In this document: positions 30,101 to 38,297 of the stretch, in pieces
Numbering within the stretch: position 1 is the first letter of the stretch
Layout: each line of letters opens with the position of its first letter
Source of the DNA: Euglena gracilis
Lineage: Eukaryota > Euglenida > Euglenophyceae > Euglenales
Direction of reading: 5' to 3'
DNA length: 64,000 nucleotides
NCBI GenBank assembly: GCA_039621445.1
Contig: CP154954.1
Location: forward strand, 56,504,433 to 56,568,432
Notes under the pieces: model-generated
Databases searched by the model: none
Told to the model about the DNA's origin: nothing
The model's input: only the letters and a program-made list of their open reading frames with translations
Translations under genes and position numbers: made by a program

Positions 30101-33100
30101 TCACCAAGTGCAGCCCCACAAGTGGGGATAAAATCCAAACAAAAAATGCATTCAATCAGGGGAAGAAACAGGCAAAGTGAAGGTGTGCTTCTGATATCAA
30201 ATGCCGATTGTGCTATGCTTGCGCTCTTTTGTTGCTCTTGTGGTTTTGAAACCTGAAAATATATCAAACTTCACCTTCATTGCCTTTGTGTCTTGCAGAA
30301 TTTTCAAGCCATTGGCTGGCACTTTTATTCCGGTTATTCCGGTTTATTCCGGTTTATTCCGGTTTTCGCTATTCCGGTTTATTCCGGTTTATTCCGGACC
30401 GGAATATCTCCCTGCCCCTGTACCATTGCTTTCCGACCAGGGGGGGGGGGGGTCAGCCAGGAATGGCTAAAAGTGGCCGCCCGGCGCCAAAAGCGCTGGA
30501 AAAATTTTGGGGGGTTTTGCCAAAATCCATTGATTTTCGGCCACTTTTTGCCCAGCAGAGTGACTGACCCCACCCCTGGGGGGGGGGGGGCGACTGGTTT
30601 TCAAAAAGTGACTGACTGGTTTTTTGAAAGTGGAAAGTGACGCTCCCCTCTGTGTGTACTTTGGCTGCTTTTTTTTTGATGCCTTTCAACCCTTCTTCTG
30701 GCCTGGCGCTGTTGTTCGCCTCTGGCCCTTTTTGTTTGTGTATGTGGAGGTGACCGGAGCCTGGCGGGACTTACCTTGACTCCCCTGTGTGCACTGTGGC
30801 TGTTTTATTGGTGCCTTTTATCCCTTCTTCTGGCCTGGCGCTGTTGTCCGCCTCTGGCCTTTTTGTCTGCGTGCGTGGAGGTGGCCGGAGCCTGGCGGGA
30901 CTTACCTTGTTTACGACGCCGGCCACCAAGCGCCCGCCAGGCACATACTCCACTTTAGTTAGGGGGGGCCTCTCCTTCACCGTGGCGACGCACCGGTTAC
31001 TCTGGTCCATGACCCCAGCGGGTGTGGTTCCCAACTCAGTGGACGGGTCCACTCAAATGGGAACAAACTCGTGGGTGGGTCTGTTGCAGGCCCGGAGGCA
31101 CCTCCCGGGGCAGCCCTGTCCCACAAGCACACCCACTTGGAACCCGGTCGGGCACCCCCCCTCCTGGGGGCAAAGGCGAACCTTACTTTGCTGCCAGGTC
31201 CACCCCCCTGGGTCTCCTTCACCGCTCCCAGCTGGCTACTCTAGTCCACGACCCAGGAAATGGCGTTCATCGGTTTCCAGCACCTTCCAACCTGGGTCGA
31301 CCCTTCAACAAACCTGGGGAGGCAGGGGACGCGAGAGCCCCTCTTTTGCTGGCGGACACGCCCTTCCGAGCCTCTTTCACTGCAGTTTTTCCGGCCTACT
31401 TGTGCCTGCAGCTACTCTAGTCCACAGCCCAGGTTTCTCCCCTTTCCTCTCTTGTCTGTCTGGTCTGTGTGGGGGTCTACTGCTCCAAGACCCCAAGGGT
31501 GGTCATCGGTTTCCAGCACCTCCCAACCTGGGTCGACTCTTCAGGAACCACACCTGCTGGGGTCATGGATCCTGATGAGAACCTGATGGGGTCTGGAGCC
31601 AAAAACCAGTCAGTCGCCAGTCACTCCGAAAAAACCAGTCAGCCACCCCCCCCCCAAGGGGTTGGGTCAGACACGCCTTATGCAATGGCCCTCGCTGTTT
31701 TGTGCACTTTCCTGCATCGAACCCACATTAAACTTAGAAAGAACATGTCTTCTGGAGGGGATGGGGGGGGGTTGTTTTCATTTCCAGTGCTGGGGTTCAG
31801 GTTCTTTTATGCGGGGCTGCCTTGTGCCACAGGATCTGGCAGGGTGAATTTTGGGGTGGGGGGAGGGGCCTGCCAACCAAGGTGTTTCTCTCTTGAAAAT
31901 TGGGCCCCGGAAGTGCCCGATTTCCCTGCCTGTCCACAGCAGGGAGGGAGGGAACCTTCCTCAAGGGTTTTTGCAGATACCAAATGAGGAAGTTATGTGA
32001 ACATGTCACAACTCTATGAACATCACAATTCAATCACTCAATCCACATCTCGGTCAAATCCTTCATTGCATACTTACAGTCACCCAGGACAGCTTGCGTC
32101 ACCTTGATAGTCCGGTTGATTTGCGTTGGTTCAATGTCGAAATGGATGATACCCCCACGCCCTTCCTGTTCTGCCTTCCTTGCCTCGGGGGCGTACTTGC
32201 TCACCACTCCTGGGGCCAGGAGGTTCCTTGAAGCTCACAAAGTGTTATGTTTCAGTCAGAAGCAAATTCCCAAGGGCCAAAAACCCCCACTCCCACCCTG
32301 GGTCATATGGTATTGAAGTGGGCCTTTGGATGGTGTAAAACCCCCCACTTAACCCCCCCCTCGGGCCGACCAACCAAACGGGACAAGAAAAATGAAAACC
32401 GCCGGGGACGATTTTTTTGGCCACAAACCACCCAAAAACTGATTTTTGGCACTTTTTTAGATCGACAATCAACAAAAATGCCATTTTTTTACCAATTTTT
32501 TTAAATCAAAAATTGCCATATTTGGGGGGGTTTCGGGTCATTTTTGGGGTTCGGATTTTCATCTACAATTCCGGGACTTATAACCCCCCCCCCCCTTCGA
32601 CCAACCAACCAAACTGGATCCTATAAACCCGTTTATTCAACGGGGGTTAAAAGAATTTCAGTGGCAACTTTTTTTTAATGGGGCAATGAATATCCCGTAC
32701 CCGCCCCAAAAGATTGACTGAGCAAAAATCCCAAAACAAGACCTCTTACAAATTTAAGACCCCCAATTCCCGGTGCAAAACGGACGGTGCAAAACTTTCC
32801 TAATAATAATATTACCAAAAAAAACCATTCGGACCCAAAAAATGATGAAAATTGTGACATTTTGACATTTGTGAAACACAAGAAAAATGGGAAATTTCAA
32901 GACAAATGACGGGAAAGCGCCGAAGGAATTTTTTCGGAAAATCTAAAAAACGACGATTTTTGGGGATCTGTGTCGGTCAAGAAAAAAATCAAAAAATAAG
33001 CCCCCGGGTCTTAGAGCTGAAACGTCCTCAATGAAACTGTGGTCCGGCCCCTGTTTAGATCCGAGATGTGGGGTCACCTTCTGTTGGTCAAGCTGGAGGG

Positions 33101-36100
33101 AGACCTGAGGAATGGTCCTTTCATTTTATTCCGGGCCCAAACCTTGGGAACGAGGGTCACCACAACGAATCACCCTTTTTGGGTGCTTTGTGGACCCCAA
33201 CTAAACAAATTTAGCAACCTGCCGCTTGAATTTGGGTTACTTGGCCAAAAGGGTATTCTGGCCAAAAAAACCGAGTATTATCACTTCATTTCAATTTCGG
33301 AAGGGGCAATCACATTTTGAAAGACGAGATGGCGTTTTTATTCTCAAATCCTCCTTGGTTGTGATAAAAATCCTGGTTTCCATTTCGAAAAAAATTTGGG
33401 GGCTTTTTTGAAGGATGGGGACGAGGGGTTTTCTTAAGGACCCCAGGGGGGGTCCAGCCTCCGGCTGGCAAAAAGGCTGCTGGCTGGACCCCCCCCCCCC
33501 CCGGGGGGAAGGGGGAAGGGGGGGGGTCCGGGGCTGGAGGGGGCTGGGCTGGGCTGGGTCAATGAAAAACAAAAGTTTCTAACACATTTTTGCATTTTCG
33601 ACATTTTGATGGATGGAGCTAGGTCAAGGCTGGGGGGCTGTGATGGAGGAAGCTGTGATGAGGGGGAAAAATGCAGGGATAGGTGAGCTGGGTAGCCGAA
33701 TTGGCTGACCGGCCTTTGGCCGGCTGGGCTGGCCTGCAGTCCAGCCCGGCCGGAGGCCGGGCCAGCCGGCCTCCGGCCGGGCTGGACCCAACTTTATTTC
33801 ACTGACCCCCGGGGGGCAGCCCGAATTTGGGCTGCAGGCTGGATTTGAGCTGCTGGCTGGCTGGATCCCCCCCCCCCCGGGGGATGGGGTACCCTCCGGC
33901 TTTCGAAAACCCCCGATGTGGACACAAGCTCCCTCCTGGCTGTGGTGCGGTCATCGAAACGGCTGCCGATTGCGATGATCAGATCCGCAGATTGGACGGC
34001 AAGGTTGGCATATGCTGCACCATGCATCCCAAGCATCTGGAGGCTGAGGGGATGGTTTTCGTGGGATAAAAGCACTGCAGCCAAGAACGTTGAGATATTT
34101 TTGTATAACTGACCAAATAAATGATTGCAAAGGCATCAATAACAGGGAGAGGCCAAAAACTCCGTTCACCAGCGGTTTTGAAAATTGGTTTGTTGAACTA
34201 TGTGCATCACAATATATATCATAATTGGATAAAAAATTTGGTTGAAAATATCTTGCAATCCTTGACTGTGGTGGCTTCTTTGTGGAAGGGAGGGGGGGGT
34301 GGCTGGGGTGTGTCGGCAATGCTTCTGGCCAAACACTCCCATACCATGCAGGGTTGTGGCAACTGGGATATTGGCTTGCTCAGCCAAAGCCTTCAACTCT
34401 TCGGGGCAATGCAAAGTTCCATTGCCGGCAACGATGATGGCATTGGGTGTTTCCTCCTGCAGACCTCTGAGAACAGAAAGAAGTTTTAAATTGTCATTTT
34501 GGTTCCCCACCCTCGTTGTCCTCCCATCCTTGGCAAACAACATGGCTCCTTCCAGACCCCAGGAGGCACCAAGTGCAAGCGAAGTCCTTGAACTTCGTCA
34601 CTTCACTCTTGGAGATGAAATGCAAAATAATAATTTAGGTTTTGGTTTACTGAAAAGAACAATTGGTTTTTAGAGGGATTGCAAGCAAGGAAACACCCAG
34701 AGAGGTCTTTCTGCAATGTTTAGAAGACGGGCCACAGCCTGCAAATCTGCTGTGTAGGCAGGTCCATGAAGATGTGGCTTGTCTGTTGGCTCAGGCTCCT
34801 GGAGAAGAAACCCTTTTCGTTTTGGAGTGGTATTTTGTGGTGAATTGTGGCATTTTCTTCTCTTTGATTTGGGTCATGTTGCGTTCCTTCCCCGTTTTTG
34901 GGTCACCTGGTTACAATTTTTTGTTGCCCCTTTTTGCCGCCCCTTTCGCATTGTTCAAAAATTGCAGAAATTACAAAAAGTGCAAAAAATATCTCGGAAG
35001 AATACATTACATGGATATCAGAAGCATACATTTTTTTCATTTTGCAACGTTGGTGGATGTTTTGAGCCATCATTCAAATTTTTTCCAAACAAACAAAATC
35101 CAAAAACATGACTTTGCAATTTTGAGAACATGCTGATTCCAAAGGTACAAATTTTGTTTGCCCAAAAAATACAAAAAAAATGACAAAAAGGGTACTTGTT
35201 CACCACTCAACCCCCACCCAAAATTTTACAAGTCGGTTTGGGTTATTTGAAGGAGTAGGGTTAGGGCAACGTGGCCATGTTGCGCAACATGGCCATGTTG
35301 CCCTAACCCTACTCCTTCAAATAACCCCATAATCACCCATTTGGGTGGGAGTCGAGTGAGCGATCAAGCACCCAAAAAATATGTTCTCAAATGTAAAATT
35401 TTTATCAGTCAAAATTATTTGCCAGCAGAACTCAAGGGAAAAGAACAGCCCAAATTGGGAGAAAATGCCACAAAAAAAGCATGTTTGGTAACTTTTTTGG
35501 ACGTTTGCAAAATGGTCCGTCCATCTCAAGCCCATTTGCTAAAACTAAAAAGGAAAAAAAGTTGCTTTTGAGCACTTTGGGCACGTTCATGTAGGTCAGC
35601 AAAGAAATAACATAAATGCAAACCTACTCCTATATTGAACTCCAGGGTTGCCTTTCATTTAACGTTTGTTATGCATTCCTGCGGTGGCGAAGGATCTCCA
35701 ATTGTTCGCTGGACAACGGCCACCCAAAATTTCACTAGTCGGATCACCCAGCAGGATTTAGAGGATTTTCCGTAACTTTGGGGGTACTTGTCTGTTATCG
35801 CACGGCATACCCCCCCCCTTTTGGTTATCGCACGACACCTTATTTTTGGTCTTATGGGGTTATTTGAAGGAGCAGGGTTAGGTGCGCACAGGCCATGTTG
35901 CGCTACATGGCCACGTTGCGCTGCATGGCCATGTTGCGCTACATGGCCATGTAGCGCAACATGGCCATGCAGCGCAACGTGGCCATGTAGCGCAACATGG
36001 CCTGTGCGCACCTAACCCTACTCCTTCAAATAACCCCATAAGACTAAAAATAAGGTGTCGTGCGATAACCAAAAGGGGGGGGGGTATGTCGTGCGATAAC

Positions 36101-36837
36101 AGACAAGTACCACTTTGGGCAGAGCTCAGCTTGGCCCTGACGCACCTTGGTAAAGGAAAGACGGATGACAGGCAGGGACAAAGAAAGGGGAATCTTTGGA
36201 GGCAGTTGTCCAGTGAACAAGTACCAGGTATGGACTGAGCTCAGGATTTTCGGTTGGTCAAATCCCTCACCAACAGCCCGTGCGGAGGTGTGAACACGGG
36301 AATGTCCTCGGTCTCAATGCTCGATGAGATAACATCCTTTGGCAAATCAATCACCACCGGGCCTTTCTTTCCATCTTGTGCAATCCAGAATGCGTGGTCA
36401 ATGACAGAGGGTAGCTCATTGATATTCCGCAGCTGGTGAACCCACTTCGCACAGGGGCTGCACAAATCGACTGTCGGGCACTCTTGGAAAGCGCAGCTGC
36501 CCATCACAGTTGTGGCAACCTGCCCTGTGAAGGCAATGAGCGGCACAGAGTCGTTCAGCGCGTCTTGAAATGGGGTGATCAGATTTGTTGTGCCAGGGCC
36601 TGACGTTGTCATGATCATGCCAACCTTGCCAGAGGCTTTCGCGTAGCCCTCTGCAATGTGCCCAGCACACTGCTCGTTTGCCGTTTGGATGAATTCCACC
36701 TGGCTCCCGTACAATCCATCTAATGCAGGGAGAATAGCTCCACCAGAATACCCAAATACATACTTCACCCCATGCTGAGAAAGTTTATGCTCAAGAATCA
36801 CGCCTCCTGCGAGGCCCCTGAAACGTGACATGAAACC
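21038..36837 (-). CDS. ALS: Acetolactate synthase catalytic subunit, at least ten exons, large introns
   Basis: ALS (acetohydroxyacid synthase) joins two pyruvates, or pyruvate and 2-oxobutyrate, with thiamine diphosphate (TPP): the first common step to Val, Leu and Ile, usually in plastid or mitochondrion. Exons, in order: 36271-36837, 34330-34466, 33941-34074, 32078-32209, 28251-28424, 26915-26996, 25741-25918, 24759-24823, 21426-21522, 21038-21169. Together they cover the family from the GYSGGAILP region through the TPP glutamate (NEQCAGH), [24 protein letters not shown] and the GDGSFN motif to LPMVAP near the C-terminus. Phases agree at most junctions. At least six donors are GC. The transit-peptide exon, perhaps a short exon between the first two, and the last codons were not found. 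Introns hold MITEs and foldbacks. All junctions are predictions. Confidence 0.88.
21426..21522 (-). CDS. ALS: ALS exon 9
   Basis: The exon codes for [20 protein letters not shown] and [10 protein letters not shown]. The donor is GC (GCATTT). No AG acceptor fits: the only AG upstream would bring in an in-frame stop. The best phase-keeping join ends the intron in CTCTCTG. Confidence 0.78.
22477..22934 (+). mobile_element. MITE family A, copy A2 (complete, 458 bp)
   Basis: Terminal inverted repeats are CATACATCTCTTAAAGG and CCTTAAAGAGATGTATG. An 8-bp target duplication AATCAAAG flanks it exactly (22469-22476 and 22935-22942). Eight-base duplications are typical of hAT-type transposases. It has no coding capacity and lies in an ALS intron. 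Confidence 0.92.
23940..24168. mobile_element. Short inverted-repeat element at TTAA (piggyBac-like MITE)
   Basis: The ends are CCCCCCCCTAATAGAAGCAC and its reverse complement. TTAA stands on both sides (23936-23939 and 24169-24172), the target of piggyBac-type transposases. Inside are two GC hairpins built on CGCCGCCGAAGGCGGCGG. Confidence 0.75.
24759..24823 (-). CDS. ALS: ALS exon 8
   Basis: A 65-bp exon codes for [20 protein letters not shown] plus D and part of K, the second half of the TPP motif and the segment with the Trp that lines the herbicide channel. The acceptor is GGAAG and the donor GC (GCAACC). Confidence 0.85.
24985..25210. repeat. Dispersed repeat family D, copy 1
   Basis: It holds GGTCGGTCACTCTGCTCGGC, TTGGCGCCGGGCGGCCACTT and CCAGTCAGTCG stretches. 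The same blocks appear inverted at 30436-30620, and the CCAGTCAGTCGCCAGTCACT part also near 31608. It lies in an ALS intron. Confidence 0.65.
25741..25918 (-). CDS. ALS: ALS exon 7
   Basis: The exon codes for [20 protein letters not shown] and [20 protein letters not shown], which includes the GDG start of the TPP/Mg-binding motif. The acceptor is TTGAAG. The donor GC (GCCAGG) follows LPIK and the next exon resumes in phase. Confidence 0.92.
26699..26713. repeat. TA microsatellite
   Basis: A short run of TA dinucleotides in the intron between ALS exons 6 and 7. Confidence 0.85.
26915..26996 (-). CDS. ALS: ALS exon 6
   Basis: This 82-bp exon codes for [20 protein letters not shown] and YRWTKPR, matching the TTGVGQHQMWAAQ region. 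The acceptor is GAACAG and the donor GC (GCAAAT). Phase agrees with both neighbours, which supports both GC donors. Confidence 0.88.
27376..27838 (+). mobile_element. MITE family A, copy A3 (complete, 463 bp)
   Basis: The ends are CATACATCTCTTTAAGG and CCTTAGAGAGATGTACG. The 8-bp target duplication CCCCCCAC stands at 27368-27375 and 27839-27846. The interior matches A2, including GATGCATCTGAAACCCCCC and GGCGCTTTGCGCCGAAAA. It lies in the intron between ALS exons 5 and 6. Confidence 0.92.
28251..28424 (-). CDS. ALS: ALS exon 5
   Basis: The exon codes for [20 protein letters not shown] and EVIHAIYNQ. The donor is GC (GCAAGC). The 5' limit is uncertain: the nearest AG gives a start at 28432 but the wrong phase, whereas joining at a TGT shared by both borders (start 28424) keeps phase and length. 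Confidence 0.75.
28532..28630. repeat. TTTATTCCGG tandem array 1
   Basis: Eight to nine copies of a ten-base unit TTTATTCCGG with some nine-base variants. It is preceded by CAGGGGCAGGGAAATATTCC, which returns inverted at the far end of the second array at 30.4 kb. Confidence 0.85.
29358..29768. mobile_element. MITE family C, copy C1
   Basis: Inverted ends contain CCCCCCACTTATAA, and the sub-terminal motif TTTATAGGATCCGGTTTGGT occurs near both ends. The core has AATTGTTGGTGAAAATCC and GATGATGGTCGGTC. Other copies are at 32.3 kb (reverse), 60.2 kb (same sense) and a part at 19.1 kb. Confidence 0.8.
30323..30408. repeat. TTTATTCCGG tandem array 2
   Basis: The same unit as at 28.53 kb, ending in GACCGGAATATCTCCCTGCC, an inverted match to the lead of array 1. 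Confidence 0.85.
30436..30620. repeat. Dispersed repeat family D, copy 2 (inverted)
   Basis: It is the reverse complement of much of 24985-25130: AAGTGGCCGCCCGGCGCCAA, CCATTGATTTTCGGCCACTT and GCAGAGTGACTGACC are shared. Confidence 0.65.
30643..30909. repeat. Tandem duplication, unit about 135 bp
   Basis: Two adjacent copies start at CTCCCCTCTGTGTG and CTCCCCTGTGTG and share CCTTCTTCTGGCCTGGCGCT and GGAGCCTGGCGGGACTTACC. Weaker repeats (ATCGGTTTCCAGCACC, GGCTACTCTAGTCCAC) continue to 31.56 kb. I see no gene in 30.6-31.6 kb. Confidence 0.8.
32078..32209 (-). CDS. ALS: ALS exon 4
   Basis: The exon codes for [20 protein letters not shown] and [20 protein letters not shown], close to the yeast Ilv2 segment at this place. 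The acceptor is CCCCAG. The donor is the canonical GTAAGTAT. Confidence 0.88.
32325..32660 (-). mobile_element. MITE family C, copy C2 (reverse)
   Basis: It is the reverse complement of C1: GGCCGACCAACCAAACGG on the left, ACCAAACTGGATCCTATAAA on the right, and a similar core with AAACTGATTTTTGGC. It lies between ALS exons 3 and 4. Confidence 0.78.
33430..33910. repeat. G/C-run and palindromic GGCCGG cluster beside ALS exon 3
   Basis: Dense hairpins occur, such as CCGGCCGGAGGCCGGG near 33747 and CCAGCCTCCGGCTGG near 33452, with C and G runs longer than ten bases. They are intronic. Confidence 0.7.
33941..34074 (-). CDS. ALS: ALS exon 3
   Basis: The exon codes for [20 protein letters not shown] and [18 protein letters not shown], a strongly conserved part of the central domain. 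The acceptor is CTGCAG. The donor is GCCAGG; one G can belong to either side, giving GC...CA or CC...AG for the intron. Confidence 0.88.
34330..34466 (-). CDS. ALS: ALS exon 2
   Basis: The exon codes for [20 protein letters not shown] and [13 protein letters not shown], the start of the central domain. The acceptor CTTTCTGTTCTCAG at 34467 is strong; a second AG ten bases on is possible. The likely donor is GC (GCCAGA) at 34329. About 20 residues expected before it are missing, so a small exon may lie between 34.5 and 36.3 kb. Confidence 0.82.
35212..35354. mobile_element. Foldback element family B, copy B1
   Basis: The core 35240-35327 is an almost perfect palindrome: two 43-base arms with one mismatch around CG. 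Each arm runs from GGGTTATTTGAAGGAGTAGG through a TTAGGG-like stretch to CATGGCCATG-type DNA. Weaker inverted similarity (CCCACCCAAA) reaches to the stated limits. Confidence 0.85.
35783..36111. mobile_element. Foldback element family B, copy B2 (329 bp, near-perfect inverted repeat)
   Basis: The whole segment is two arms of about 164 bases, starting GGTACTTGTCTGTTATCGCA and ending with its reverse complement, with few mismatches. An 8-bp duplication ACTTTGGG flanks it (35775-35782 and 36112-36119). It contains no gene; the same His/Gly-rich frame is open on both strands only because of the symmetry. It sits in the first recognised ALS intron. Confidence 0.93.
36271..36837 (-). CDS. ALS: ALS exon 1 (first recognised)
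   Basis: The exon codes for about 189 residues of the PYR domain: [18 protein letters not shown], then [18 protein letters not shown] with the TPP-activating Glu, [29 protein letters not shown] and [13 protein letters not shown]. The acceptor is TTTTTCAG at 36838. The donor GTGAGG at 36270 is a normal GT site. A target peptide must be coded further upstream. Position three after GQV is Ala-Thr-Thr where plants have Pro-Arg-Arg. Confidence 0.9.
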
Positions 36838-37173
36838 CTGAAAAACAAGATCACAAATATTATCGTTGGGTTGGATGCAGGGTGACTCCAACCTTTGGTT
36901 TATGGATTCACTAAATGACACTGAAAAGTTGTTTTTAATGAACAAATGTTGGAAAAAAGTATTGGTTCGTCACTCACCTCCAAACAGCATAGGAGACTAG
37001 GCGTGCTGTTTACCAAAGGCCCCCCCCCCTGTGCCGCAGCGCGACCCCCCCCCCCTGAACACAAGGCATGCCTGAAACAATTGTGTTGATTTTTTGCAAC
37101 GTTTTCTCCTTCAAAAATCAAAATTGCTCGTTAAGGGACCTCCAACCGAAATTTTTATAAGTCGGAATTTTTA

Positions 37174-37280
37174 GGGTCATTGAAGGAGTAGGGTTAGGGG
37201 CGCTATGGCCATGTTGCGCTTCATAGCCATTTTGCGCAACATGGCCATAGCGCACCTGACCCTGCTCCTTTAAATACCCC
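37174..37280. mobile_element. Foldback element family B, copy B3
   Basis: Arms with GCGCTATGGCCATGTTGCGC and its complement enclose a 14-base loop; outer parts TGAAGGAGTAGGGTTAGG and CCTGACCCTGCTCCTTTAAA pair imperfectly. TATAAGTCGG upstream matches the ACAAGTCGG before B1. Confidence 0.85.
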
Positions 37281-38297
37281 ATTTTAATTTTAACCAACTT
37301 AGAAATATTTCGAAGTACCAATCGAAATCCCGACCAAAAAAATGGCCAAAACAGCGACTTTTTTCACATTTATTTTTCCGAAAAATATGACCAAAACTTG
37401 GCGAAGTGCCCGGAATTTCGGTTTACTCCTAAATCCTAAAACCCAACATCTGGCCGAAAGCCGGGTCTAACATAAGGCCTGACCAAGGGCTGCCCCCCCC
37501 CCCCCCCCCGGCCAGATTGGCTTCGGTCTGGTAAAAAAAGTTCCCCCAATCCCCAACCCCCAATCCAGATTGAGGTTATCCAAACTGGATATCTTCTTAC
37601 CCAAAAATTACACTGCGCCAGAAAGAATGACTCCAATCGATTTCAGAGGGGCATTTTAAGGTAAAACAAATTTTTCATTGTCAATGAGGTTTTTGCCAAA
37701 CTTCCGGCCCTGCATTTGCTACAGAGTTCCTCAAAAAAAATGGAATGAAATTTTGGGGGAAAAAACCAATTTTTTAAAAATAAAAAGTGTTCCTTTTTTG
37801 GTGTCCTTTGCCCATGGTTATATATGGTTTGTGATGTCACCGATGGTCTGTTTTGGTGCTGAGTGCTTGTAACTGGGTTGTTGCATTCCCGTCCTCTGTG
37901 GTTTGGGCTGTCCTGGCGGCCTGATGGTGGGTGGAGGGCTCGACCCCGCCCACATGCCCACATCCATGGTGAGAGAATCTGCCGGCTGGGAGGGGTCCTC
38001 ACCGAGAACGAAAAAAACTCCTCATACAATTCCCTTAGGGGCTGCATGGCACAGGGGGGACCAGGCGACATTCACTGCAAGGGGCCCAGCAGTTCTTGGC
38101 GAACGGCAAATCTGGGAAGGGGGTACAATTCGGGGGGAGAGTAGTAATTTTCGAAGTCTGGGCCCTCTGGAAATTCTTTTGGAAATGTTGCAAAACAAAC
38201 TCAGTTGGGGACAAACAGCCTTCGGCGCCGGGAAAAAATGTGCCCCCCCGTGCTGGTGCCAAGATTCCACACCAAAAGGATTCTAAAAAGGAGGTGA
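37281..38297. other. Spacer upstream of the LINE
   Basis: No gene is recognised. The missing first exon(s) of ALS, coding the organelle-targeting peptide, would be expected at or beyond this stretch on the minus strand, but nothing convincing was found. Confidence 0.4.

Noticed and set aside
30787-31586. 262-residue plus-strand ORF
   Set aside because: It runs through a tandem duplication and is not conserved between the two units.
35882-36238. His/Gly-rich protein ([11 protein letters not shown] repeats)
   Set aside because: It is open on both strands because the DNA is a palindrome (foldback B2); it explains no conserved family.
36241-36945. Bacterial-type single ilvB gene or contamination
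   Set aside because: The ALS segments are spread over 16 kb as exons in phase, with intron sequence and repeats between them.
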